This document shows, in pieces, positions 35,100-46,532 of a DNA stretch of 64,000 nucleotides. A program made the translations under genes and the position numbers. Position 1 is the stretch's first letter. Each line of letters opens with the position of its first letter. Location: the NCBI RefSeq assembly GCF_027579695.1, contig NC_083589.1:35853335-35917334 (forward strand), read 5' to 3'. This DNA comes from Neoarius graeffei. Taxonomy: Eukaryota > Chordata > Actinopteri > Siluriformes > Ariidae. The notes under the pieces were generated by a model that was given only the letters and a program-made list of their open reading frames with translations, had not been told where the DNA came from and did not search any database.

Positions 35100-36974
35100 T
35101 CTGAAAATCAAAGCGTTCTAGTGATGCAAGATCTACCCTTACAAAACTCAATGAATGTAAACAAGAATAAAAAAGTTCACAATATCTAACATTAGGCAAG
35201 GTACCAGCCGAATGGAAACTTTCGAACATCGTCCCGATATTAAAGAATGGCCCAGCTAATGAAGTCTCTAACTACAGGCCAATTTCATTACTACCGCTTG
35301 TCTCAAAGGTAATGGAATGCTGTGTTTACAATAAAATCATCGATCATATTTCTTTTAAGCTACATCAACTCCAACATGGATTCTTAAAGGGGAAATCCAC
35401 GACAACTCAGCTTCTTTCAGTTCTGCATGAAATTGGCAAATTGCTTGATAAAAGAGTGCAGACTGATGCCATCTATCTCGACTTTGCCAAGGCCTTTGAC
35501 AGGGTAGACCACCATCTACTTCTTTGGAAATTCCAACGTTTTGGGATCCGTGGTAATCTTCTGAAATGATTTGAGAACTATCTCTCAGATCGTTACCAAA
35601 GGGTTACAGTTCTTGGTGTTACATCTCCACCACTTAAAGTCGTATCTGGAGTTCCTCAAGGCTCAATACTTGGGCCTCTTCTCTTCCTCGTTTATGTTAA
35701 TGACCTTCCTCAAGTTGTCTCCTCAACATCTGTTGCATTGTTTGCCGACGACACCAAGTGCTATCGGGCCATTAAGACCTTAGAACATGAAGTGATTCTT
35801 CAGCGGGACCTCGATTGTATATGTGAGTGGTGCAAACAGTGGCGTATGGATTTAAATATCTCTAAGTGTTGCCTTCTTTCTATTACAAGGAACACTGAGT
35901 CTGTCAGTTCATCTTATCATCTAAATGATGATCAGGTAAAATCTACAAATGCTCATAAGGACCTTGGGATCCTTGTGTCATCTGACCTCAAGTGGACAAC
36001 CCATATACGCACAGTGATGGCCAAAGCAAATAAAATGCTCGGGTTTTTAAGAAGATCATCAATTGGTATCCACGACTCTTTTGTTCGTCTTATTCTGTAC
36101 ACCACTCTGATCCAGAGCATATTTGCTTATTGTTCTCAAGTCTGGGCCCCTCAAACTGTCTTGCTCATCACCACCATGGAAAGAGTTCAATGACGGGCAA
36201 CCAAATACATCCTATTCCTGCCTTTCAGAACAGAGGTCAGCTATAAAGATCGACTCCTTAAGCTTGGACTACTTCCAATAACTTATTGGCTCGAGTACTT
36301 GGATTTAGTTTATCTTTTCAAATGGCTAGCAGTTGATAGCGACCCTAACATCTCCATTAACATCTCTAGAAGGACAACAAGGAATACTGCCAAAGGTCCT
36401 TTGTTAAAGGTTCCTACATCACGAACTGTAACGTTTCAAAACAGTTACTACATCAGAGTTGCAAGAGTATGGAACATCTTACCTGCACATTTCAGAACTA
36501 TAACCAAACTAAGCCAGTTCAAGAAGGAACTATACGAGTACTATATGAATATTACTGAACAATTTTATAATGTAAATGTCCCTCAGTCCTTTAAATCTAT
36601 ATGCATTAAGTGTCACGCGTGTCGTCAAATAAGTGATCGCCTTTGTTGTTAATTATTACTATTACTATCGTCTTTGTTGTTAATTAATATTATTATCATT
36701 TTTGTTAATTACTACAATTATAATCGTCTTTGTTGTTAATTATTATTTTTACTATCGTTTTTGTTGTTAATTATTAGTATTACTATTGCTTTGTTGTAAT
36801 TTTTTTTTTACTTTTGTTGTAAATTTTCTATTATTATTATCATCATTGTTGTCAATTACTATTATTTTTTCTTTTTTATTTTTTTTTAGATTGGGTCCCC
36901 GTAGTGGAGCTATGCTGTGTGGGGTCGCCCTGCCTTTGTGGCGAAGCTTATAAATAAATAAATAAATAAATAAA
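35100..36974 (+). mobile_element. LINE fragment (jockey/Rex-like), 5' truncated
   Basis: Reverse transcriptase coding sequence is followed by an A/T-rich 3' UTR with TTGTTGTTAATTATTA repeats (36640-36880) and an (AAAT)n tail at 36951-36974. The 5' boundary is approximate. Same strand as cpne8. Confidence 0.82.
35150..36652 (+). pseudogene. LINE reverse transcriptase with two or more stop codons
   Basis: One frame runs through the whole domain: VPAEWKLSNIVPILKNG, NYRPISLLP, AIYLDFAKAFDRVDH (catalytic Asp), SGVPQGSILGPLLFLVYVND, ALFADDTKC (catalytic DD), then the thumb/C-terminal part (KDLGILVSSDLKWTTHI, RATKYILFLPF, RVARVWNILPAHF). TGA at 35567 and at 36191 interrupt it at residues likely to be Trp and Arg in the active family. 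The endonuclease domain is missing. Few lesions suggest a fairly recent copy. Confidence 0.9.
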
Positions 36975-38028
36975 CAGTGTACAGACTAAACCACAAAAAA
37001 GCACCGGTTTTACCGAGCATTGCAGTTTATTTTGTCTGCACCTGGACTAATTTGTAAATGCAAATGGTATACAGTTAAGCAAATAGCATTTTGTATGTTG
37101 TGTTTGTGTAAACGTTTAATGGTTGTACTAGCTATCTACACAGATATTTTAACTCTTTTTCTATTTGGATATCTGTATTCTTAACCTAATAGTATTTGTC
37201 AGGTATACAGGCAGCAGATAGATGTAAAAACAGTCAAAAGTTTATTGAAGCAAAGCTGGCAGACAAACCCAAATCAATAATCAAAGCCAGAGTCAGTAAA
37301 CAGGCAATGGTCAGGCGAGACACAACCAGGATACCAAAGACAAAGTCTGTAATCAGTAATCAAAGTCCAAACTGGGTCAATAACCAAATAAACAGCATGG
37401 AATAACAAGGCTTGGTGAAGTCAGACACAGGAACACTGAGCATTTATTTCGCAATGTCTTCTAAGAAGTCAGAGTCCTTAAATACACAGCAGTAATAAGG
37501 TGAACAGGTGTGCATGATAATTAATACTCTGGAGACTGAGAGTGGTGTGATGCAGTGTGATTGCTGTAGTCTGCGGCGGCCATGTTTGAAGGCCGCTGCG
37601 AATTCTGGGAAGCAGGTTCAGACATGACAGGATTCAATGTGAAAATATTTATATCCTTATCCGTCCATCCATCCATTATCTGTACCGCATATCTGTCAGA
37701 GTCGTGAGGGAAGCCAGAGCCGATGCCAGCTAACTTCAGACAAGAGGCGGGGTACACCCTGGGCAGGTTGCCAATCTATCACAGGGCTATATTTTTATTC
37801 AGTTCAATTCAATTTATTTAAATTTAGCGCTTTTAACAATGGACATTGTCACAAATCTGCTTTACAGAAAGGGAATTGAATACTCTTATGAAGAAATAGC
37901 AAATGTAGTTATTTCTTTCATGCATCTGTAACTAAGATGCCATTGTTTTAGACTGATGTTGACGTAGTGCTTGTCTCAGTGGCGAACCGTTACGATTAGA
38001 GCTAGGACTTGAGCTCAGCCAAAACTTA
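36975..38028 (+). other. cpne8 intron with repeat-like fragments
   Basis: 37196-37630 looks like a fish repeat tail, but I cannot name it. ~37660-37790 is a minus-strand SINE-A-related tail (GGCGGGGTACACCCTGGGCA). 37795-37875 resembles the 33.8 kb repeat. Confidence 0.5.
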
Positions 38029-38963
38029 GAGGCTGTCCACACGGCAATGGATTCAGGTGAATCTGATAAAATTGTTTATCGTTTCGGCCTGGCATCCACA
38101 CGGCACCAGTGTTTTGGGTGCCCCAAAACGAGAACGGGTTCCAGAGTGGAAAAATCTGGCAACGGCGCCATTGCGAAGTCGTCTGGATGAGTAGAACGGA
38201 TTTGTTTACGATGACGTCACAACCACATGACTAGAACAAGCAGCACTCTCGCTGTTTTTTTTATTTTAAAAGATATTTTTTGGGCTTTTTTTCACCTTTA
38301 TTGGATAGGACAGGAAATGAGCACGAGAGAGAGACAGGGAGGGATCGGGAAATTACCTCGGGTCGGAATCGAACCCAGGTCCCCGGATTTATGGTATGGC
38401 GCCTTAGCCACCCCCCACTCTTGCTGTTTTGTATGAACCACTGCATTGCATTCACTTTTGTATACAGCTTTTAAATAAACAAGTAACTGAACCATTTCTT
38501 GAATTTCTTTTTTTTATTGGATAAGACTGCTTTTCAAAATGTTCACACACAATATAAAAATTATATAAATTATATAAAAATGCTTTTCAAAATGTTCACA
38601 CACAGTAAGAAAATTAAGTTATATAAAACTACGCACACTAATAAAACTAATTTGTACACACAGAAGGCACGATTTCCTCGCGTAGTCGCAGCCATCTTCT
38701 TGTTGTTGTGTGCTTGTTCCTGTGAGTGCTTCACGCCGGGTAGAGGAAGGGGTTTATACGCATGCGTCCTACTTCTTCTATTGTTCTGGTGTCTCCGATG
38801 GGACCGTCTTACAGCGCACGTAGAGGTGTGGCATGTGTATTGCATCGTTTTCAGCAAGCGTTGCGTTGCCATATGTACCTGATATTTTACTGATCCGTTG
38901 CCCATGTGGATGCGATATTTTTTTAAAATAAAATCTCATTGCCGTTGTCGTGTGGATGTAGCC
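38029..38963. mobile_element. TTA-flanked Harbinger-type MITE (copy 2)
   Basis: TTA at 38026-38028 and 38964-38966; ends GAGGCTGTCCACACGG and, complemented, GGCTACATCCACACGACAAC. It lacks the THAP exon seen in copy 3 and contains a SINE-B insertion. Confidence 0.8.
38259..38415 (-). repeat. SINE family B, minus strand
   Basis: ~160-bp tRNA-derived SINE (poly-A tail appears as T at the left). 15-bp duplication CACTCTYGCTGTTTT at 38244-38258 and 38416-38430. Sister copies at 55252-55432 and 58941-59111. Confidence 0.85.
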
Positions 38964-38999
38964 TTAGCCAGACACACCAAACAGGGCAAAGGATTTTGC

Positions 39000-40496
39000 A
39001 AGGGATTAGCGGCAGGCTGCCAGGTCTCTCTGTTGTGTGTAGCTGTCAATGGTGATTTTAAAAGTAAATTACACAGGGAAATGAATACTTAAGTCTGAGT
39101 GAAAAAATACTGTGGCGAGTGTGTGTGTGTGTGTGTGTAAGAAGAGTCTGGAGACAGAAATCTTAGTTTTTCGGTCATTAGCCTGTGGTACTTGCTCTCG
39201 ATAGCACTGGCTTGACCGCTTTAGATTACTTCACTGGTGCGCCAATGGTGCCGGCTCGTGGTTAAGCTCGCGTTGGCCTTCGAGAAGGCTGAGGGCGATA
39301 AATTTTTGTTCCCTCTCACTATAAATCAAAATCTGATTGGTTAATTCATCTTTCACTTCCTATATAAACATACACTGCCATGCCCTTCTGTCCCGGCAAT
39401 GAAGTCCTAACCAACGAGTGAGCCAGCTCTAAACTCTTCTCAGCCTAAAGACAACAAACAAAAAAATCTCATTGGATAACTCGATTTTAATGTTTTCAGG
39501 TCAGTAACCCTTTCATTTCTGACGCAAATCTGATAGAAAATGAGGCCGAATTAGAATTAGAAGAGACTAATTATAATAAAATTATGAAGGAATGAAAGTA
39601 ATTAAAGAATGAAAGAAATTAAATAGAACATTTGTAATGCTGATATGTTTGGGCCTTCTCTGACGGCCTAGAAGCCCCTGACGATGCTACCTGCTACACT
39701 TTACTATTTCCGAATACAGCGTGAACATGTTTTGTTCTTGAACTTGATCTACATTTAATGGGGAATGTTAACTTGGCGATCAATGCCACCATTTTTTCCA
39801 TTTTGCAAAGAATCTCAGAGTATAGTCTCGCAGTAATTCCCTTCAGTAACAGCCATAATAAAGGGCTCTTTTAAAGTAACTGCAGTACTTCAGTTTGTAA
39901 TGGCTTTACTAATGGCTGGTGTGTGCAGTCTGCCTTCTAATCCCCTGTGCAGCCTTTGTAACTTCAGAAAGAATCACATCAACAGTGTCCTCCAAGGAAT
40001 GTCTACAGTTGCAACACCACTTCCTGAGTTTATGATTATATTCTTGGCTAATTTGTGAACTTTACTGCAGAAACCAAAAGAAGTTTTTTTTTCCACTTTT
40101 TGCACTAAATTATTCATAGCTACATTTTAAGGCTTGAGAAAAGAAGAAACAAGAGAGTGTGTTTAAATGGTTTAATTGTGCCTGGCTTTATGCTTCCTAG
40201 AATTGAAGTTTAAAAGATTCAAAAGTGCGTGTTCTCTCACTCAGGAAAGGGAGTGGAATGTGAGGGAGTAAATGCTGGAAATCAGCCTAGTTGAAGGGAA
40301 GTCTGCCTGTTTACAGTAATTTCGAAGGTGAACTCTAGTGTCAGTGCTGTCCTGATAAACCTTATCTGTCTGGCTCTGTCCCTCATTAACAGCACCACCC
40401 CACTGGTGGAAGTAAAGTCTTTCCAAGAAACGTGTTGACCCTGTCGTCAACTCTGCTATCGTTAAACTGGGCAATCCATTAACAGAACTGGCGATA
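39000..40496 (+). other. cpne8 intron, no recognised gene
   Basis: (GT)n at 39117-39138. 39150-39400 may be a MITE, but I could not find both ends. Confidence 0.45.
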
Positions 40497-40735
40497 ACAG
40501 TGTGGGTGCAATCAGTTAATTATTGATATTAAGTGATCAATCTCGTTAAATCAGTCTCATTAAATTTTGAAGGTTAATAATTAAAATGAATCAATCCCAT
40601 TGAATCGTTTACTTTGACTCCTTTGAATTGAATCATACCATAGAATCACTCTCATTTGAAGTGAATCGTTCAGTGAATCGTTCAATGAATCATTTAGTGA
40701 ATCATTTAGGGAATCATTCAATGAATCATTTAGGG

Positions 40736-40991
40736 CAGGGGTGTCAAACCTGATCCATAAAGGGCCGTGTGGCTGCAGGTTTTCATTCCAGCCATGCAGC
40801 AGCACCCTGATTTGGCTTATTCAATCAACTGACACACCCACCCTTTAATCAAGGGTGGGTGTGGCTGCAAGTATTTGACTGTGTGAAGACAGTTCAGTTG
40901 ATTGAATGAGCCAAGTCAGGTGTGCTGCTGCATGGCTGGAATGAAAACCTGCAGCCACAAGGCCCTTTATGGATCAGGTTTGACACCCCTG
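40736..40991. mobile_element. Palindromic hAT MITE in the 3' LTR
   Basis: 8-bp duplication ATTTAGGG (40728-40735, 40992-40999); ends CAGGGGTGTCAAACCTGATC and its complement. Most of the 256 bp is one long inverted repeat. The other LTR shows the empty site. Confidence 0.93.
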
Positions 40992-42330
40992 ATTTAGGGA
41001 ATCGTTCAATGAATCATACCATGAATCCTGGATAAATTACCAAACAGCTAGATTATGGTATATTTCCAAATTATTACAATCACTTACCATATTACATAAC
41101 TTTTATATGCACCCTTTTTGAATTCTTTGAGAAGATTGGGGACTTCAGATGTTGTTCACACAAATAAACACAGTTTGTTTAATAAATGAATTTATTATAC
41201 GAAGATAAAAGATAAAATAATAAATCAATATATACAAGCAGTGAGGTGTGTGTGTGTGTGTGTGTGTGTGTGAAGGACTTGACCATGTGTTTAGCCTCGT
41301 GTAGCTAACTACACGTGGTGGAGGCCTAGCTTGTTGGTAGCTAAACAAAAGAATGTTATCTAAACAGAACAAAGGATTAGCTCTGTGTTTAGCCTTGTGT
41401 TGCTAGTGTGAGTTTGCTAAAGGCCCTATGGCCTAGCTAAAGTGTGTTTGTTAGGCCTTATGAGGCCTACTGAGCACGTGTTGCTAAAGACAAGGGTATT
41501 AGCCGTAGCTAACTAAAAGCTAGCTTGTGGATTTCTAGCTGAGGTGTGGTTTATCAGGCCTGATGGCCTGCTGAGCACATGGTAGGCCTTGATTAGCTTT
41601 GTGTTGCTAAGCAGACAAAAGGGAAGCTGTAGCTAACCCACTAGCTCATAACCATACTGAATCCACTGAAATCTTAATGACATCAAGATGTATAATAATG
41701 AAATTATAATGTTAGTAAGAATAAAAGAGAGAAGCATGCGCAGCCTATCTATTAAACAATTGAGAGAACATAGAACCAAAATAAATCAACACGCTGCGTG
41801 TCTAACAGTGTAACAGATAAACCTGGGTTTAAATTCACACTATTTCAAATAAAAGCAAATTCCTAAGACTATCCTAATTATGCCCAAATGCCAAAATCTT
41901 ACTTAATCCTGCCTTTAGCAAGATATGAAGAACTATTCGCCAGTGTAGTTTCAAGCCTCGCCGTGGGAGCACGTGAGCTGCTCGGGATGGAGGTGTAGAA
42001 AACTTTCTGGTCCAGCGGAGCACTTGGGTGGTTCCCGTGGAAAGCAGAGGATTCTTGGTCCGAACCTCAGCGTTCGTGAGGAAAAGTCTCTGATCAGAAT
42101 CAGATGCACAGCGCTTTTGAGTTAAAAAGGATTCAATCGCTTCTTAACTTTTAACTGCCTGGGCTGCAGTCGTGACGTCACTTCTAATGCAAGTAAACCG
42201 GTTGTAACTCAGGTTGAGTTTAAAGATCGCGCGACTCTAGAGTTTACCTTTGCCAAGGGTAAGAAGCAAAATCGCGCTGAGTGATGGATCTTGCAAGAAA
42301 GAAGACGTCTTTTTGAGTGGAGAGCGCCTC

Positions 42331-42336
42331 TTTATA
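42331..42336 (-). promoter_or_regulatory. LTR TATA box (3' LTR)
   Basis: CGTATAAAGAGG on the minus strand, ~172 bp from the LTR start. The same site in the 5' LTR is at 48087-48092. Confidence 0.6.
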
Positions 42337-42822
42337 CGTCCAGATTCATCGGGAGCCAGACGTGAGAGACAAAGATGGAAGCGTTGTCCCATTGTTTTAT
42401 GTTTCCTTGAATGATGACGTAGATGATCCCGCCCACGCGTGACGTAGGTCACACGGAAGTGGACTGGGAATTGTAGTTCTGACACAAGATGACGGCATGA
42501 TACCTACAGTCCCCCTTTTGGTCTCAGGGGTATGACGGAGTCGTAGCACTGAGAGCACCGTATCGTATCATCGCCGTGTCCATAGTCCTTGAGGTAGACT
42601 TGTCCTGTGCAGTTCATGGTGTCCTGCGAAGACTGTAAACTTGTGAGTTCCAGTAAGACAGTTGGAGACAGAGGCATTTTGGGCATATCACTATGGGCAT
42701 TTTGGGCATATAATCACTATCTAACTAACTAGATCAAAACCACATAAAAAATTAAACATGGATCATGAAACATGTAGTGTTCAATTTCTTATGCATAAAA
42801 AAAACAAGAAAAGAGAAGAAAT

Positions 42823-42947
42823 CTCATCTCATTATCTCTCACCGCTTTATCCTTCTACAGGGTCGCAGGCAAGCTGGAGCCTATCCCAGCTGACTACGGG
42901 CGAAAGGCGGGGTACACCCTGGACAAGTCGCCAGGTCATCACAGGGC
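42823..42947 (-). repeat. Short SINE-A-tail retroposon
   Basis: 125 bp; duplication AAGAGAAGAAAT at 42811-42822 and 42948-42959. On its own strand it starts GCCCTGTGATGACC, the same point as the copies at 52457 and 57423. Inserted in the 3' internal region of the LTR element. Confidence 0.9.
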
Positions 42948-43092
42948 AAGAGAAGAAATGAAGGAAGGAAAGAAGTATTAGTGTTTGGGTTGGCAAACCT
43001 AATCTTCTGGGAAGGTGATAGCAGTGGGGGGTCTGGCTAGAAAGCGTGCGCTACTGCGGCTAGCTGTCGGGGACACAGACCATCTTATCTAG

Positions 43093-43365
43093 CTAGGCGT
43101 GTAGTGTTATGTATGGGTTGCCTGGGCAGACCCAGTGGATGTCTTTAGTGGGGGTGCATATCTCCAAGTCTTGTGGATTCACAAAAATGAGGATAGCACT
43201 GCCAAGACTATATGCCAGGTGTATTTGCGATGAATACACACTAGTAATAATAGCAGATTTTAGTATTTTATCTACCATGTTGTACTGAAGGGTTATTACT
43301 TCATTGGGTTGGTGAAGTCTGACCGGGAATGTTAGTGTACACTTATGGTTGAGTGATGCGTACAA
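43093..43365 (-). other. Unassigned frame in env position
   Basis: A 90-codon frame between the integrase remnant and the 3' LTR. Its place is where env would be, but I see no signal peptide, furin site or membrane anchor, so I give no function. Confidence 0.3.
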
Positions 43366-43486
43366 GCTAGGTGGACATGATGGGCCTAGCTGTCATCCAC
43401 CCCCTTTTGGAGTGAGGACTGTTCAAAAGGTTTGATTCGATTATCATGGAAATCGATATGAAAGCGTTTGATCAGGCCTAGATGTC

Positions 43487-44191
43487 CTAATGTGATACGC
43501 GACGGGGAACGGTTTTCCCACGATCGAAAGGTCTCGACCAGGGTGGTAGGAACTTCTCTGAGATTCGGGCGTAGTAGGCTTTGTGTCCTTCTACTCTCGA
43601 ATCGAGATTCTTTTGGGCACCTGTAAAGGTTGACTGTAGGTGGCGTTGTAGGTCGGCGACATGTTGATGTGCGGTGTATGCAATCGCGACGCTCATGGCC
43701 TCTGGTTTGTATAGGAGATGCGGGGGAAGAACCGACTCTCGCCCAGTCATCATCCCAAAGGGTGTGACTTCAGTGGCGCAATGAGGGGTGGACCAAATGG
43801 CCCTTAGCACCAAGGGAAGTTTCACGTCCCAAATTTTACCATGGTTTGTGATATACTTTCGCAGCATGCTCACAATGGTTTGAATGGCTCGTTCAGCCTG
43901 ACCAGAGAATTGAGGGTGGTATGCGATATGGAATTTTGCCTTGACGCCTAACATGTTTCACAGCGCAGCCATTACACCAGCGGTGAAATGGGTGTCTGTG
44001 TCTGAGTCGATGGATAGAGGGAGATTTTTGCCACTAGGGGGAGTCGCGATGTCAGGTGTTTCGACACCGGACTCGGTGTGCAAAGACATGAACTGAAGTT
44101 CTTCAGAAATTTGATCTCGCGTGGCGCTCGGTTGATCGGTGTTTGCACTGATCTCATCGCAACGGGTTTGTGCATATTTTGTGGGATCCAA
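43487..44191 (-). pseudogene. Integrase C-terminal part of the LTR element
   Basis: Read on the minus strand, 44191 to 43487 in one frame with a TGA at 43960-43958. It includes IDSDTDTHFT (an integrase catalytic Asp region) and YHPQFSGQAERAIQTI (catalytic Glu region), then LPLVLRAIW and TPFGMMTGRE, typical of retroviral/Gypsy integrases. The zinc-binding N-terminus and first catalytic Asp are missing, and the sequence before residue ~50 does not look like integrase, marking the deletion joint. Not functional. Confidence 0.82.
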
Positions 44192-44383
44192 CGACTGTGG
44201 GGTTTTGTTTTGTGTGAAGTTGACTAAGTTTATGTTGCAGGGCTTGGTTGGGATTGGGTCGCCTTGTGAGAGCCGTGTGTCTGAAAAATGGTGGTGAAGA
44301 CTTTAGCGCACGTGAGAAGCGCGTTTTGTGTGTTTGCCTTTGCCACCGGGGGGGGCCCTACATCCTGACCCTCGCCTGCTGTT

Positions 44384-46221
44384 TCAGAGGGATCTCCTCC
44401 CCCTTTCACGAGATATACCCGTGGTTCCTGGCCTAGTCATGCCAGCAAATAGCTTTTTGCCATTTTTCTTGGGCTCTTTTGTTTTCTCTGTTGAGGGGTC
44501 TGACGTCTCCTGTAACAGTTCTTTAATCTCAGCCAACTGGGCTTTTAAAGAGTCCAGCTCTGAGGGGAACTCACCAGGTTGGTCTGAGTCACTGTGTTGG
44601 TCGTCTCTACCCTTACGTTTAGAGCTACGGTCGGAACGCTTCTGCCGTTTCTGGTCAGAGCGGGGATGACGGTTTTGCTGCCAACCGTTTTGTTCCCTAC
44701 GACCCTTTTCATGTGATGGGCGATTGCCATAGTCACTGTGGACTCGCCCTCGGTCCCTCCTGGCCTTACCTTGTCGATTTTTCCACTCAGCCTTGTGATG
44801 GCTCGGCAAGGATCGGGCTGGACCGGAATTTTTCCAGGTGGGTCCCCCTTTCGGTGCTTCACCTCCTTCTAAGGTTAGCGGGGGCTTGTCCTCACCCTGG
44901 AGGCTAAGGACTCTGGGGTCATCATCATTTCCGTTTGCGGTTTTGACGATGGTCTCCCAGGTCATTTGGGCTAGTCGCCTAATTTCCCTCATCGAATAGC
45001 GACCTTGTCGACACGTCAGTGTGACATGGGTCCGCACGCTTGGGTGGAGGTTATGTAAGAAGAGAGATATGAAACCTCTATCTTCTTCCAACCCTGGTGC
45101 GCTACTACCTTGGAAATAGGCAGTACGTAGCCGTCTGTAATATTCACGAGGCGCCTCAGACGTTTTTGTTTGATTTGTAATGCACACAATATCGCGGAGG
45201 TTTCGTCCGTGTATGGCGCATATTCTTCCCTCATGTAATTGCGAAGTTTCGAATAACTATCGCGAATGTTTGGGGGTAGTGTCTCTAAAAAGGCACGAAC
45301 GCTACTACTGGAGGTCTTCCAGATTAGTCTAAGTTTTTCACGTGTTGTGGCATTCGGCAGGTCCATCAGGCATCGATCAATTTCTCGTAAATAGTTATTT
45401 ACATTAGTTCTTTGATTGTCGGGATCGAATCGCTCGACATCTTGGGCAAGTAGGTCAATTTGCCGTAGGCGGAGGGCTTGGTGCGCGTCCTTACGCGACG
45501 ACTTTTGCTCTCCTGAGTACTCACTGTCTGAGCTACTCTGGAATCGCTCCTGCTTCGCACGAGATGCGTGGTCTGATTCATCTGGAGATGGATCAGGGAA
45601 ACTGAAGCGCACTGACCTAGGTGTGCTACGGGCCTGGGCTCGGGATGAGCGCAGGGCGGCTCCATCTTGGCTAGACGATGACGACGTGTAGCAAGTTGGA
45701 GTTTGGCAGGATGTCTGGTCCTCGACCAGATCATTTACGGTGTCCGGTTCGGACGCCTCTTCCCGCTCTGAGCTTTGGCACATTGTTGGGGGTCTTTCAC
45801 GCCCCCCGCGCTGCTCTTGGGGGGTCTGCTCCTGGGCAGCCCTCTTAGCAACCATTTCGGCTTTCTCTAGCCGTTCGGTGCAATCATCAAGGGAGGTCTT
45901 CAAGAGCTCACACTCCCTATGTAAATCATTATTATCGGCTGTCAGCTTGGCGTTGCTGGTAGTCAGCCTTTCAACCTCTCCGCGAAGGCATCTGATTTCT
46001 GAATCAGCATTTTGGAAGTATGATAGGAATAGCTTACCTAGTGCCGCTTGGACACTAATAGTTGTTCTTTTTGGATCTCTCATATGTTTGTTTGAATTGT
46101 CTATGTTGTTTTGGCATTCACTCTCACTCATGCTCTTAATGTTTGCCTTTCCGGAGGCAGAGCAGTGAAGGAGGTCTGCGATGACCTCAAGGAGAGACAC
46201 GTCTTGAGCGTTGTCTTCCAT
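44384..46221 (-). pseudogene. Gag of the LTR element, one frameshift
   Basis: The likely start is the ATG at 46221 (MEDNAQDVSLLEVIADLL). In order: an N-terminal region, a coiled-coil segment (about 45850-46040), a Ser-rich linker, a capsid-like region (RQIDLLAQDVERFDPDNQRT; PREYYRRLRTAYF) and a strongly basic Arg/Lys/Gln-rich C-terminus followed by a second helical segment (SLKAQLAEIKELLQ). A frameshift in the A5 run near 45165-45190 separates two frames (46221-45016 and 45187-44384). No CCHC zinc knuckle is visible, which is unusual. Confidence 0.8.
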
Positions 46222-46532
46222 TTTTGAGACGCGAGGGGATGCCAATTTACTTAGGCTGGATACTAGATAATTAATAAATGAGTTAATTATTAATTTAATC
46301 ATTATTAATTAACTATGTAATTAATTAATAAGGTTTGTTTGGAAAGGCTCTCTTATAAGTTAAATAGGTTATGAGTATTTGTGATATGGTTATCACACTA
46401 CTGTTAACCGTTTTAGCACACCTGGGGATATACCTTAGCAGTTGCTGAATTAAACTGATAGTTTATTTGTTGCTGCAACAATATTTCAAGAAGTCAACAA
46501 ACCAATCCCCTCACACGGGGCACCAATTTAAC

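Larger units (their letters stand above)
40501..42508 (-). repeat. 3' LTR, with a hAT MITE inside
   Basis: 2008 bp; minus the MITE it matches the other LTR closely. It contains GAATCATTTAG-like short repeats (~40670-41010), a (GT)n run and many GCTAG/CTAGC motifs. On the minus strand there are CRE-like TACGTCA motifs and a GGGCGG motif in the first ~110 bp. Confidence 0.92.

Noticed and set aside
42237..42485. 82-codon frame present in both LTRs
   Set aside because: It overlaps the LTR promoter region with TATA and CRE-like motifs; presence in both LTRs follows from their identity. No domain seen.
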